DNA from: Valencia hispanica
Taxonomy: Eukaryota > Chordata > Actinopteri > Cyprinodontiformes > Valenciidae
Assembly (NCBI GenBank): GCA_963556495.2
Contig: OY747703.1
Span: 33,777,296-33,841,295 of the forward strand
Length of the DNA stretch: 64,000 bases
Direction: 5' to 3'
The translations under genes were made by a program, and so were the position numbers. Below the pieces are notes generated by a model. It was not told the DNA's origin. It saw only the letters and a program-made list of their open reading frames with translations, and searched no databases. This document shows positions 11,111 to 24,412 of this stretch, one piece after another (the first letter of the stretch is position 1; each line of letters begins with the position of its first letter).

Positions 11111-11973
11111 AAATATTATAAATTAGAAAATTAAAAGACATTCGGCATAGTTAGACTATGCTGAAGAACAAGAAGACAAAGAGGATGACACAAGGAAAAA
11201 GACTCTGCAGTCTAGATACCCACTTAAAGTAAAAACTACTACTGCTGTTATTGAACTGTAATTTAATGGCTCCTCTGTGTGGAACCTGTTTGGACCTCCA
11301 CTGGGAACATGGGCCCCTTGGGGAAATTGACCTAATTTCTTTGGCTCCTTACTCTTCAGTCACAGTATTATTGATGTGATGCTGTGCCAGGCTCTTTAGA
11401 GTCTCTTCTTCAGGCAGTCAAAGGAAATGGTCAAAGTAATTTGCAATCAAGTACACTAAAATAAGCAAGGCAATAACTGTTTTGAATTCTGTGTAGAAAT
11501 ATAATTTTTTCTAGTTTATTGTTGGAGATAGAATGGGCTCTGTAAGAGAGAATGGACGCATGTTCAAATCTCCTATTAATCAAATGACCTGCATTCATCA
11601 GATCAAAGCACTGTGACAGTGACAATATGTTTTCAACCCGAGAAACAACAGAGAACACACTGGTCTACCTCCTGAGCATGAAATAAAATATAGACATTGT
11701 TGCTGCAGGATCTTTGTTTGTAATATAGACGAGACGTCATTGATTTCAGGATGCTAAAAGTTGGCACATCTAAAAGCTTAAGTTTAAATTAAACAATTTA
11801 AGTTACATTAAAAAGCTTTGGCTTTACTGAGGGAAATGTAATCAGTAATGTAAACAAACCAGACACAACCCAACATAAGAAATGATCTGGATTCCAACCA
11901 AAGAGGTGACAGGAGAACAAAGAAGCAACAAGGAAAAAAGTGGATAGAAAAGACAGGTTTTGAAGTACCAACA
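11111..11973. other. Intronic sequence, nothing recognised
   Basis: AT-rich; no gene or known repeat recognised up to the hAT-like element at 11974. Confidence 0.4.
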
Positions 11974-12695
11974 CAGAGCTGGACAATAATTCAATATCAA
12001 TACATACCGCGGTATACTTTTATTCAATAACGGTGATATGAGTTTTAAACACATTTCTGGTAATTCGATATACATTGCAGTAATTTTTTTAAGGATTCTT
12101 TTTGCTCCAGTAGCCTTTATATAACAGTTACTGGACAGGAAAGAGGTCAGAGAGAGCAGGGAATGAATATACATTACAGTATATAATTACAGCGTTTCAC
12201 TGACTGACGTTTCACGGCGTTAACAAGCGCAGCCGATTCAAGCCGAATAGAAAGAGCCGCGACACATTGGCTACATTGTGATGACATACACCACAGACAG
12301 GAGCCCGGCAGCAGCAGATGGCTGTGCTCAGGACGTGGTAGACAGATAAACTAGGCTAATCTCAACGAGGCAAATTTTATCAACAAAATGAGTGCTCCTA
12401 ACGAGTTGAGCCGAGTTGAACGCATGGACAAGACTACAATGCTTCGGGCACCGACTAAACTCCACTATTGGTTAGTTATTACCATTTTGTGTATGGTATG
12501 AGGGTATGGTATGAGATTTATGCTTGGTATATTTGTTAAATGTCATTTAATAAGTATATAATTAACCATCTGTTGTGGGCATTCTTTGCAGTTTTTCTGA
12601 TGCTTTTATAGTATATATCGATATCGGAATTGTATCGTATCGACCGAAATTAAGAAATATATTGTGATAAGTTTTGGCCATATCGTCCAGCCCTA
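11974..12695. mobile_element. Non-autonomous hAT-like DNA transposon, 722 bp
   Basis: The left end is CAGAGCTGGACAATAATTC and the right end ATATCGTCCAGCCCT, forming short imperfect terminal inverted repeats of the fish AGGGCTGGACGATA type. The element is bounded by TACCAACA (11966-11973) and TACCAAGA (12696-12703), an 8-bp target duplication with one mismatch. Eight bases is the length made by hAT transposases. The interior holds a short open frame from ATG 12388 (MSAPNELSRVERMDKTTML), followed by a GT after the codons HYWL, which could be the remains of a transposase first exon. No catalytic domain is present. Confidence 0.75.
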
Positions 12696-15600
12696 TACCA
12701 AGATATACAGAAAACCAACTACAGTCTTCCACCAAGATCTGAAAATGAATACATAAGGCAAATGTTTGGAACAATGAATCCTAAAGCTAAGAAAAATAAA
12801 AAAAAAGTCATAAAAAGCATGACACTAACTAAAAACTTTGAGTGTTTTTATGTTTGCTGTTTGTTGAATTTTTAATTCTAACTGAACCAATAAGCTATGA
12901 AACATTAAACTGATTCTTCATTTTTTGGATGGCTTCCAGATACATTTCATTAAATACTTCAATAAACTGACATGCCCTCTGCTAAATCATACAATATTAA
13001 GAAATAACAATAATAATTTAGGATAGTTTGAGTCTTAATTTTTCCTTTTAGATTATGTCAAAATCTTCAGTGTTTAAATTTCTGTTCTCAAAATAGGTTA
13101 TTTAATATTGAGCTTAAAACTCTCTTCCTACCTCTCAAAGGTACTCTTATGTAATTACAAATTAAAACAATTCTGCTTTGCTCCTTTTTCTGTTTTGTGT
13201 CACTCTAGCTGAAGGTTTGATTGAGATACCTGGATGTTCTTCTCACAAACAGCTTTTTAAAGGCAGCCAGCCTAGATTACCGCAGCCTGAAGCCTCATAA
13301 GCTGACAAGTCGAGCCTAGAACCCCAACACCTCTGATCCATATTCAGCAGAGGATCAGGCTTTTCTGCCTCAAGCAATGTAATTGCACCTGCAGCTATGA
13401 GGTTTAAGACAGTTTCCCGCTGATGTTGACATTTTGAAACTTGTCAGTTTGTCAGCAAAAAGGGACACATTTTTTTCAACACATTCACACATATCTTCAA
13501 ATGTCTAAAACATTTTTTGATTACATTAAAGATTTTTCTGTCCTTCTCCGTTCTGTCATTCCATCTTGTAGAATCTGAATGAAAATGGTGAAATATTGCA
13601 GCATCAGAGTTCTCAAGGTCTTTAATTCATCTGGAATTAAAATTGTTTAATATGGAGGCCCTAAAGTGCTGCAATCCAATATTTAAATACATAGCTAAAT
13701 ATTTATATGTGTAATTATTTCATTACAATTGCAAATAAGCGTACTATGTTAATAAATAAGTTTATCTAGAATTACTTAAATGTCAGTTTAATAACATAAA
13801 CCAATAATCGAATGCGAAGAGTAATTACAATTCATATCATAAAATTCATAAAAATATTTATTATTTGCCTTTTTCCAGTGCTTCACCCCATCATGAAATT
13901 TGTTTAATTCACCGCTATGTATAAAGTAGACCCTAACATGTGATTGGCTGACCTAAACAGGAAGTTAACTTATGACCAATCATCTTTAAATATGACAGTT
14001 TTATCCACACCTGCTGAGTCACCCTACATTTCTTTACAGGATAAAAGTGTAATTATGTAATAATTAAACCATCAAATCATTACTTGAGTGTAATATTAAA
14101 TAATTAAAAATCTGAAATAAATAGATATTTAATTTATTAAAGAAGTTCTCCTCATGTCATGGTTTCTTATTTACTGTACAGTAAAATATTTTAAAATCTT
14201 TAATAGTTTTGTGCAGTTGCACATTGGGATTTTAGTGTATCAAGATTATTTGGTGGGTCAAACACATAAGCCAAAGTGATTAGTTTGAAGTTGAGTTGCG
14301 TTGCACTGACAATCAAAACTCTGGTTCAAGTTAACGCAATTATACTATATATCAATTTAATGCAATTATACTTTAAAGCATTTCCTAGTGGACTGTGGTC
14401 CATAACTGATGAAAAACAAAAGTTATTAAAATATATATTTTGTTTTGATTGGACACACTAATTCTAATTGCAGGTTTCTGTTTTTATACATTATTTATTT
14501 ATGAATTATTTGTTTACATTTTATTTGAAATATAACAATTAAAATAGTTATTTACCAATATTTTTTGTCTTATGACACTTTTAGCTTTTCATAGTTTCTG
14601 TGCTATGATACTGTGTTTAGTTCTGTATACTGTAGATCTGTTTCTGTTTGTTTACAGTATGTGCCAATACAGTATCCCTCATGTTGCAGAGGGCAGATTA
14701 CAGCAGCAGCTTAGCACCTGTGGTTTGTATAGTATTTATAACCAAGCGGCAGGATTAGTTTTTCTTTGGCTGTTAAAGTTGAAGACATGTTCAAGTTTTA
14801 CTGTTTGAAATTGCATTTTCTCTTCAAGGCAACATACTGTAAAGCTTTTGACTTAAATCCGACTCCTGCATGGATCATCAGATTATCCAGCCTTCTATTT
14901 GAGCAAGGATGGAAGTTTGCTCTAATAGTGGCACCAAAGTGTCGTTTTATATCTGACAAAAAGTCTGATCACTGAAGCAGCAGGGAATTAGCGGAGAAAT
15001 GCTGAGCTAATGCATTGAAACCCTGTCAGTCTGAATCGGATGTCCTAAGTCTGACTGATATCTGCACAGTTTAGAAGCACAATTACAGCCTTAAATGCCA
15101 GAGGGCTCTTTCTCAAAAAGTAAAATTTGTGTTCTTGTGAGTTCAACTTTAAGTGATTTTTGTTATGTTAACACAGATTGTACCACAGAAAAACACATAC
15201 AAAGCTATAAATATTTAATCGTCTAACAATAGATGGTATTGTAAGAATTGTGGTTAATGTTGTATATGTGACTGTATATATACAATAACCGTGTCAAAAG
15301 CTAGTTGTTCTGCTGTTCATGGGGCATGCAGCAGTTTTAAGGACTTTAAACAGGCTTTAACCTCCCTTATATCCTTGCCTTCCCCTCAGCTAAAATAGTT
15401 TATCAAGCTGGATTGTAGTTTTGGACTTACAGACACAAACTCAATTTTTTTTCTTAAAAGCTGTGTCTACATCGTCATACATTTCTTTCATTAAAATAAA
15501 ATCAGTCCGCTAAGAGACTCAAACTGAAGTATTTCTGTCGATAAGTGGTATTGCACTCAGTATTCTCTGATCTTTGTTCTAAAAAAAGGGCCGGTTACAG

Positions 15601-17689
15601 TTCTCAAAGCATGCTGAGGATTTAAAAAGTTGTATTTCCAATGCTGCTAAAAAAATTCCCATTGTAGCATTCCTATAATTTTAAGTTCTCTAATGAGACA
15701 CCAGAGAAATGGCCCGAGTGATCCAAGGTTTATCAGGCTTAAGGAGAAAAGGGTAATAAAGCACTCACCCCTCTCTCCCCTGTTACTGTGTGTTGCTGGT
15801 CACCTGCCTAAGGCCATTACACTTTTATCCTTGGTCATGAGAAAGACTTACTTGGCCCTTTAGAAACATTTCTGTCATCAGAAAAATGGACAGTTTATGT
15901 TGAAGCACTCCAATGACTTTTAAGTTTAACAGGCAGCGGAGACAACAGTTACTCTTTTGATTTAACTAAAACCAATGAGATCCTTTCGGCATTTTATCTT
16001 TCCAGGCCGTGTTGGCCTTTTAAAAACCTTTTACCTGGTGTGGAGCAACAGGTAAGGGAGGGTCAGTGCTGCACTGCTCTATACCTCCGATAGTAGGAAG
16101 AACTTGGGTCACTACTTCACTTTGGCATCCAAGTCAACATTTTTACCGCTTTCAAAATTAGGTAGCAATCTAGAATATTAAGCTAAATGTTATCCTCTTT
16201 GAACAGCATGTTTAACTAGTTTTGTTGTTTCTTCCTTGTCTAAACTTTGATTTCCACTATAAATCACAATGCTTTGTTGTAACATACGTAGCTTCAACCA
16301 TGGTCTGCTGATCATACTGTGTAGTGTAATTAAAATACCCAAACTTGTCTGGTGAGTCACCTTTTTTAATCTTGCAATAAGGTCCATTGTTAAATCCTTT
16401 CTCGAAAGTCCACATTCATTCTAAATCTCAAGCTTGTTTTTTTTCATTGAGACTCTTAATATTAGAAAAACTCTGAAACAGTTATTGCATGCATTTGGCA
16501 TTAATATGTACTCAGCTTTTAACAGTATTCCTTACACTTTAAAATCTCTCATTAAGTTGTTTTGTAACCCAAGATGTCTAATGCTCTCATAGACTTTACT
16601 GTCACATAGAGATTTGGGTGTGGAGACACTTCCAAATAAAAGTTTTCTGTTAAAAACGGACAATAAAAGTGCATGAGATCCAAACATTCCAAAAACACAG
16701 AGATGTTTTCAGACTTTACACATGCAGATGAGCGCAAGCTGATAAACTAAATTCTGATTATTATTTTCTTCCTTAAAGAGCAGCACACTTAAGTGTTGGC
16801 ATTTATGCTCCTAAAACTGAGATTATGGTTTCGAAAGAGAACACATTTCCTAACCCCTAAATTGTTAGTTGTAACACAAGCATTAAAAGAGTGTGTTCAT
16901 TTGGTGTTTTTTAGCCATACTGTTGCATTGTTTTGTTCAGCTGGGGTCATCTGATGCTGCTTGTGTTTAATTATTGAAGATCAGTGAGGAGTGTTAATTG
17001 GACAGTCCAAACATCAGTTCTGAGATTAGCTGTGCACTGGCCCACTGGTCCATGTTATGATTTGCTGTGGGTTAGATAGCAGGAGGGTGCTTACAATGGG
17101 CTTCATTCCCAGAGACAGGAGGATTACCGGGGTCTCCAGTGAATACCGGCCACCGGACCTGGCAGGCTCACATCCCAACAGTGTTGTGTTGGTGGGTAAT
17201 ATGCTAATCCAAATTAGATGTGGCATGATGGATGGAATGTCACATACCAGAAGTCAAATAGAAGAGAACGGGCTGATACAAAACGTTGGTGGCCTCCAAA
17301 AATGCATCCATAATGAATCTTACGCTATTTCTATTACAGATGGACTAGATGGAATTGAATTTTATAATCTCACTTTGTTTCTTAATTTTACAGTTCTAAA
17401 AGTGAATTCTAATCCATTTCTGGATAAAAGAATTTAGTAATTTATTGTTTACTCTGAGTCCACGAGTGACATAAGAATAAACTTTACATCATGTCTTTAG
17501 ATATAAATTTCTCCTTGGGATAATTTTAATATTTTCTGAAATTTGTACAGAAAGTACAATCTCATTGATCCTTAACTTTTCCCACAGTTCTTTGTGTAGT
17601 AACTATATTTGTTTGGGTCAGAAAATGGGGGAACTGTTACTCCACCTGCCTTTTTGCTCAGGTGCCATTGCCAAAGTGAAAATATTCTT
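12696..17689. other. Intronic sequence, nothing recognised
   Basis: About 5 kb of AT-rich sequence without recognised genes or repeats. Open frames here are short and show no domain. The stretch 14040-14130 is very AT-rich (TAATTAAA runs). Confidence 0.45.
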
Positions 17690-17766
17690 CCCCCTGAGCT
17701 GTGGATCATTGCGTTCCCTCTAGAGTCAGCATGGGCTTCTTGAGACTTTCTCTGATTAATATAACA
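17690..17766 (-). mobile_element. Short Tc1-like transposon scrap
   Basis: The sequence CCCCCTGAGCTGTGGATCAT, then CTTTCTCTGATTAATATAAC, matches the block seen at 8650-8720 in the larger Tc1-like copy. Only about 75 bases are recognisable. Confidence 0.55.
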
Positions 17767-18101
17767 GTAAGTTGAAGGGGTAGATGTAATTTTGCACTGC
17801 ACTGTACACTATAAAGTGCATTTATGTTTGATGTAGTTGCCTCACAGGTGCGAGGGTTTTTCCCTTTTTTTATTTGCATGTTATTCTTCTCTGTTAACGT
17901 CTAGTGCAGAGTCACTAATAAGTAGAAATTAATGAGTTTAGGGAAATTAAGGGGTCATTAAGAGGTAAATCTGGTGATGAAAGGGATAAATGACATAATG
18001 TACTTAATGAACAAGGTAATTAAATGACTGTATTGAGGTAATAAGTCCGTACCAAGGATGGTGCGTCATTGCACTGAGAGCAGTGGAAACACCTACTCAA
18101 C

Positions 18102-18516
18102 TAGGGATGTAAGAAAATATGGATACACCGGTATATCACAATATTTTATGTCATGATATTGTATCGATATTTAAAAGTAATGTATAATTTTTTTTATTAA
18201 TTAAATTTTTTTAGAATTTGAATGGAACCATTAATGATGATAGTAGTTTTGAAGTAAAATTAAAAATATGACTAGTTTATAGCTTTTTTCACCGTTTTCG
18301 TTCCAGTGGATCAACTACATCTAATAATAAAACTGGATGTGTTATGTGTGAAACAGAATGCCGTGAATTTAGAATGCTGTGACAGTTTTTCTACAGTTAA
18401 ATTCAGTTTTAAAAATCACAATATATAGTTTTACTCATAGTATCGCAATATATCATATCGTTCCCCCGTATTGTGATACTCAGTGTATCGCCAGATTTTT
18501 CCAATACACATCCCTA
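18102..18516. mobile_element. hAT-like MITE with ATATCGATAT-rich ends
   Basis: The left end TAGGGATGTAAGAAAATA and the right end TTTTTCCAATACACATCCCTA are inverted repeats in their outer bases. Both ends are rich in ATATCG and GATAC strings. The central part (GGATCAACTACATCTAATAA) matches, reversed, the element at 27674-28445, so this is a repeated family. No coding capacity and no clear target duplication. Superfamily assignment is tentative. Confidence 0.65.
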
Positions 18517-20403
18517 CTTACCAAGGATGTCACACTTTGCTTTTGTGTAATGTGTGTGCTTGCAAAATAAGTTAATCTTTTCAGCAGTAGTGAGGCTGAT
18601 CTATTTTGTTGTGGATCAGAGGAAAGGATTGCCTCTGTTTCCACAAAATGTTTCAATTCTTTTTACTTTTTACTTTGAAGTTGATTCTTTTATCTTCCTA
18701 GGCCATTGTTATTGGCACAGCAGGGGTGCTCTGTTGGTGGAAAGACCCTCAACGATTAAAAACCACTTCAAAGGGCAGCAGATTAGTAATAGGGAAATGC
18801 ATTAACCTATTCTATCCAGCTAAGCAATTTTGTTCGGTAAATAAATAAAAAAAGAATGCAGGATTTGGTGCATTTATCTCTGCTGAAACAAGATTGAAGA
18901 TATTTTGGGAAGAAACACTTTAGGAAGAGATTTTGAGACATCTCCAAAAATATCAACATGTTTATAAATGTATTCTCTCTGAAAAGTTAGGATTATGCTG
19001 GATTTTCCACCAATAGAGGACTCTTGCTAAAACACAGTGGAAATAAAGATTTTTCCATGTCATAAAAGGCTCACATTTCTAACCACTTCACAATGGCAAA
19101 CTCAGCAAATCCCATCTTTATGCCTATTTAATGTCAAGTGGAAAACAAAGGATGGATGTGGAGAATGGTAGCAGGAAGAAACATATGGCTAAACCCTTAC
19201 TGTGCCAATCACAGCAACATGAGTCTGATTTATCCCCCCCAATCTCAATTCCAGGAATTTTATGAATGGAAAATCTCAGGCAATAGGCTTCCCAAAGCCA
19301 CTATGGCCTGTGTCTCATGAGCTTACCATGCTGCTCTGGTGAGTTCATGCTGTCTGGAGGAGTGCCATTGGAGGCACGTGACACCTTTACACATTTTCAT
19401 TTAACATGATGCCTTTTGGGCTTTTTAACAGTTCAAATTATCTTCACCGGGTGGAAACTGGAAATCGTACTTTACTGAAATAAGGACGTACTTGTGGAGT
19501 AGTGCTGAGCCTAAAGACACTTGTTTGACTTTAGGTTGTTAGTCTGTCGCCACAATGTCTGGAAAATACATAAGTGGTATAAGAGTAAAAAAAGGAAGTG
19601 GAAGAGATCTTTTCTGGTGGTCCGAGCAAACCTTTAGGGTCCTGCTCGTTTAACCATCTGGTATTTTCAAGTTTTTCTTCAATATTTGAGTTTACTCCAT
19701 CATGGCCTATTTTTCCACCTAAAACTGTCTCTCTTTTTAACAAAAGTGCAAAGGGAGCTCTACGCTTGTTGAAAAGTGGGAGGATTTAGCTTACAACAGA
19801 GGGCACTTTAAACTAATCAGCTTGATCTGCTGTCATGACTACCCTTTATTTCTAGGCCTTTTAGCAGCAAAAACATAGGTACTAACCTCTCTGTGCACTG
19901 TTTGAAATCAGCCCTCTGTCTTATATGGTCATTATGACAGAAAGTCATAAAAGATTTAAAAACCACTCTTCCTGTCTCTGTGGCACTAAGGCACTTCTAT
20001 AAAAGAAACTTTTATGTCACGCTTAAAATAACAGTAGTTACTGGGGGGGTTAGGACTCCTAAAGGGATTTACTAATTCTTAAAGGTTAATAATTAAAAAA
20101 AAGTTAATAATTGGTTACAGACTTTATTACTAGGCTAGCCTACATTTTACCGCAAACTTGCGACTATAGTTAACTTTCTAAAGAAGGCCCAATTGCTTGT
20201 ATGCTAAGGGTCGGGACCTATAGTAACATCAACACACTGAAACTATTGTATTCAGAATATAAAATATTTAAAGCACTTTTTAATCTGTGATTGTGTGTTA
20301 AAAGTGTTCACTAGATACCAACCTTTCGCCAGCCGTCTTCTCTGTACCAACTAGGCCACGTCTTCCACAGGTGATCCAGACAGACGTGCTGTGCACGGAG
20401 GGG

Positions 20404-20406
<3 letters not shown>
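18517..20406. other. Intronic sequence, nothing recognised
   Basis: Ordinary AT-rich sequence, no recognised gene or repeat. The short open frames at 19138-19320 and 19598-19789 have no identifiable domain. Confidence 0.45.
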
Positions 20407-20467
<61 letters not shown>

Positions 20468-20512
20468 TGTGTGTGTGTGGGTGTGTGAGAGAGAGAGAGA
20501 GTGAGAGAGACG
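20407..20512. repeat. Compound GT/GA microsatellite
   Basis: About 80 bases of GT repeat with a few GGG interruptions pass into a GA tract. Translated on the minus strand it yields artefactual Thr-His and Ser-Leu repeats. Confidence 0.98.
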
Positions 20513-20917
20513 CGTGAGTGACAGAGAGACAAAGAGAGAGCAAGGAAAGGAATTGCAGCTGAAAGAATACGCTGCGTGTTTTAAATAGCGGAAAAAGAAA
20601 AACGAAACCCAATATCTGACGGTTGGTGGTACATTTAAAAAAAATTTTTTTTTTGCTCTGTGTTGAATCTGATTCGTCTATGTGTGGGAAAAACTGGACC
20701 ACCTTGGTCAGTATGGCTGTATAGGAGTGCAATAACTGGCCAAATAATTAAAGAGGGGCAGATCTTTGACTTTCCAGTCACTCCGTGATAAAACTCCTTC
20801 CAGGGCCTGTTTGTGCACACACACATTGTGCTTTTCAGTTTTAACTATTTGATAGCTTACATATCAATTTGTTATATGGTTTATTATGTTTCCAAAATTT
20901 GGTCTACTTGCAAAGAA

Positions 20918-21350
20918 ATAACCGTTCTGTGAAAAAGCATTTGCTCCCTTTCAGATTTTGTTTTTCCTTTTTCGTATTGCAAGAAAATTATATCAGATAA
21001 ATGTAACCTGAGTCACATGATAATTGTATTTATTAATGGAATAAAAACTATCCGAACCAACCTGGCCCTGTTTGAAAAAGGTATTAGCCCCTAAACCAAA
21101 TAACTACTCGTGACATATTTGGAGGCATCAAGCATTTACATCTCTGTGGAGCAATTTTGGTTCTCTGGACTAATTCAGCCACTTTATGCATGAAGAGGTC
21201 CTGACTGAGTTGTCAATGTGCTTTTGGAATATTTTGGTAGCCAGCCTCTCATGAGAAGGTTCATCACTGTTCAATGTTTTCTCCATTTGTAGATTTGTAG
21301 AGGTTGTTGGGGAGTTACTCACCAGCAAATCAACTTTTTTTTGCTGATGG
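20918..21350 (-). mobile_element. Tc1-like transposon remnant
   Basis: The left part (GAAAAAGCATTTGCTCCCTT) is the reverse complement of the terminal region of the family copied at 39690-40418. The right part carries antisense transposase-type blocks such as GAGTTGTCAATGTGCTTTTG and CAGCCTCTCATGAGAAGGTT. The middle is deleted, with no open frame. Confidence 0.7.
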
Positions 21351-23506
21351 ACTATATAAATGAGTGTTTAATAGTGCTGTCTGCATGTCTGATCATGTCT
21401 TTGGTATTTTAGTATATTTTTGTAAAAATATTAATTTCTACTTTCAGTGTGGCCCCCTCTTTAGGTTAAAACTCTACACTGCACTTGAATTTGAATTGGG
21501 CATTGCTGTTCGCTCTGCAGCCATCCTGCCGCTGTGGGGTATAAAAGAAGAAGAAGAAGTCTCGGCCACGCCTGCGTAGTGAGTTGGACTTGGAATAGCA
21601 AGTGTTGACGTCGTCCAGCCCTGTCCTCCTGCTGTCCCTTGGTGCGCCAGGCAACACCTCCTTTTGGCACATTTTTCAAACAGGAAATGTAGGTGTAGTT
21701 AGACTCTGGTAGGGGAGTGAGTTGCTCTTTAATAAAACATAAGCAGGACTATATTTCTGACTGGTATTTTAGCAATGTTAAGAACAGGTCCTAAGTGATG
21801 GTGGACACAAGAGTTAAACCCTAAAATCTTTTTCCTTTATAGTGTTAAGTATCTATTTACTTTTGTACTAAAGTGGCTATTTTAATTATATTTTCACGGA
21901 AAAAAGTAAATGAGAGTTGATGCCAAAGAACAAAAAAACAACGTGTTTTTCGAGATCTAAAGTTTTCTGGCCGATACCCATTCCCCCCACAAAAGTGAAA
22001 AGAATATGTAGCAGATTCTTTTATAGAGAAAATAACTATGAATCCCCCAGAAAAATAGACTGTTGGAAAGGGCTTCAAGTTCTTAGTTTTGATGCGCTGA
22101 TTGACTACAAAACTTTTAAAATGTGGTGGAGTTAAAAATGTAAAATTTTAATGTTAAGATATACTTGCAGAACAGAATGTTTTCCTGAACTAGGTTTTTT
22201 TTTCTTGCCTTTCTAGCTCAAACTATAATGCAGAAGGAACCAAAAATTAGTTCTGACAAAATGAGGTCATAGACTGTGCCTCGTTGAACGGAAACTGAAC
22301 CGCTATCTATTAGGCTCTTCTGTATGAAGGACTGACATACTGATAATGAGCCAGAAACAAAACAGAGGAAGAAAAGAAGAGAAAAAAGAGACAGATTGAT
22401 GCTAAGGAAAAATGCACTGAAACAGCAGATAAAGTAGAGATGGACTGATGCAGAGAGAATGAGGGACCTCCTGCTGTCTCTGCAAGGTGTAATCAGGAAC
22501 AGATGTCTTTCTGCACTCTGACTGGAGGCAGATTTTCACAACAATTAATTTCCACTTTGCAGCATTTTTTTAGGGGAATATAGACACAGGATGAGCTCAT
22601 CTTGTCTTTGAGTTTCTGTGTAATTGCTTTGAATTCTCTGACAGCCTCTCAGCTTCCTATGTTGAAGACTCTTATTGCAGATGGGATTGTACCTCAGAGT
22701 GATATTGATCGAAGACTCCATACAGAGTTTTACTAAGTTCAAGATCCACAGTGAGTCTCTGTATTATTGCTTGAAAAGTATTTTTCACACACAACTATTG
22801 TGTTGCATGTTTAAAATATTTTAGAGGAGGTAGGTTCTTTTGAAATAATCAGCAATTACATACATCATCATCATAGAGACACACATCAAATTTGTGACAC
22901 ATTTCCAATCTCTGGTTTATATAAAGGTTATACCTGCTGATATCGATGAGGAGAATTTAAGATTTTTCAAGCCTTCCTGCCAGGAGTGGTCAATAATTAT
23001 TTAAATCAGGATAATGGGCGACACCACGTCTATCTGTAAGAGATCATTTTCTAAAGCTTTGAATGTTCTCTCATTCATCTAGTAAAATGTTCTTGCAAAA
23101 TGTCTTACTAGAAAGCGTGAAGGAAGAGCTGTAAAATTAGTATCACTACAATGTTCTACTTGGAAATCTTAAACCATGCCAGTCATCCAGATGATACTTT
23201 GAGACGTGCCACCTTCTTCAACATTTCTAAATATCTGGTATAGTCACTACATTATGTCACTGTGTTGTGGACAATCCTTGTAAATACATTAGTGTCTCTC
23301 AAATGTCTGATTAACATCTTGGTTTTTTTAACTGCAGAGAAGAAAATATTACCCAATAGCACAGTTTGTATACAAATTTAGAAAAGATGTGCCACAGTTC
23401 ATTGTTGTTTCATCACATAGCGATAGGTATGTTTCATGCCACATTGTGGCACAAACTTGTCAGAGCCTCATCGGCCTCACCCCCAATTTCCACTGCATGC
23501 GCTTTG
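21351..23506. other. Intronic sequence, nothing recognised
   Basis: No gene or known element recognised. A purine run (AAAGAAGAAGAAGAAG, 21543-21558) lies in a slightly GC-richer part. Confidence 0.4.
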
Positions 23507-24020
23507 TCCGCTCCGGGCCGCCACGCACTCTGCAGCCGTTAGCAATTTCCACTGCATGCGCTCTAGATCCGATCCGCTGCGGTCCGCAGCGCAGAGGTGC
23601 TCAAAGATGCATGCACGGGAATTGCGAGATCTTGCAATAATAATAAATGCGGGAGTCAGAACAAGATTATTCATTCCGTGGGAGACGAACAGAAAAGAAC
23701 AGTTATTCTATGTTATTCTGTGTCAAGATATTTTGGACAACAAATGTATAAATATACGCGGGTTTATATTAATATAGCTATGCATACAAAAAATCCTAGT
23801 CCGTCTTATTTATTTATTCTGAAAAACACCTGGAAATGTGGTTGCTCTACATCCTGTTGGTGCTTAGTGATTTGTGTAGATTGACTGCGGACTTGCTCCG
23901 GCGTCTGGCAAAAATAGAATTGATCCTATTTTTGCCGGATGGCGAAACAGTGGAAATGCTCTCATTGACTACAATGGGAGCGTTTGTGCTGCGGAGTGCG
24001 TGACGGAGCGGAGCGGAGCC
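23507..24020. mobile_element. Harbinger-like MITE with GC-rich inverted ends
   Basis: The left end TCCGCTCCGGGCCGCCACGC (continuing ACTCTGCAGC) is mirrored by the right end GCTGCGGAGTGCGTGACGGA (continuing GCGGAGCGGA), an imperfect inverted repeat of about 30 bases. A second inner pair is ATTTCCACTG on the left (twice, 23486 and 23548) and CAGTGGAAAT on the right. Inside, GGCAAAAATAG and CTATTTTTGCC form a short hairpin at 23908-23937. The termini resemble PIF/Harbinger MITEs of fish as I recall them. No transposase is encoded and the superfamily is inferred. Confidence 0.6.
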
Positions 24021-24189
24021 ATATAAAAGACAATTTACCCACTTTCCTCTCTGTTCTGACATTTGGTTCTCTAGCCCAGAACTCCACCCTTGTATGTCCA
24101 AGTGTCTTCCCAAGTCCCTGCCAGTCAGTTCTGTCTCCAGTTCTTCTCAATCTCTCTGCTGAGCAAGATTCTGCATCTGAGTGTGTACT

Positions 24190-24412
24190 TTAATAAAAAC
24201 TATTACAACTACTACTGTTAGAACTACCCTACATCTCTTCAGGAAGCTAAGTTGGGAAAGCAAATAATTTTGCACTTTTAGTTCCTCACTGAGAAATTGC
24301 AGCACTTTTCAAAGCGTGCTTTAATAAAAACTATTACAACTACTTTTGTTATCCCAGCAGTTCTTGACAGAACTACTCTACATCTCTTCGGGAAGCTAAG
24401 TTGGGAAAGCAA
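24190..24412. repeat. Imperfect tandem duplication, about 130-bp period
   Basis: TTTAATAAAAACTATTACAA begins at about 24189 and again at about 24319. Each is followed by CTACATCTCTTC and GAAGCTAAGTTGGGAAAGCA. The second unit has about 20 extra bases (TTATCCCAGCAGTTCTTGAC). Confidence 0.85.

Noticed and set aside
20298..20732. Minus-strand frames rich in Thr-His and Ser-Leu
   Set aside because: They are translations of the GT/GA microsatellite and its flanks.
24001..24200. Solo LTR with TATA-like box and AATAAA
   Set aside because: No TG...CA ends, no second copy and no target duplication could be found.
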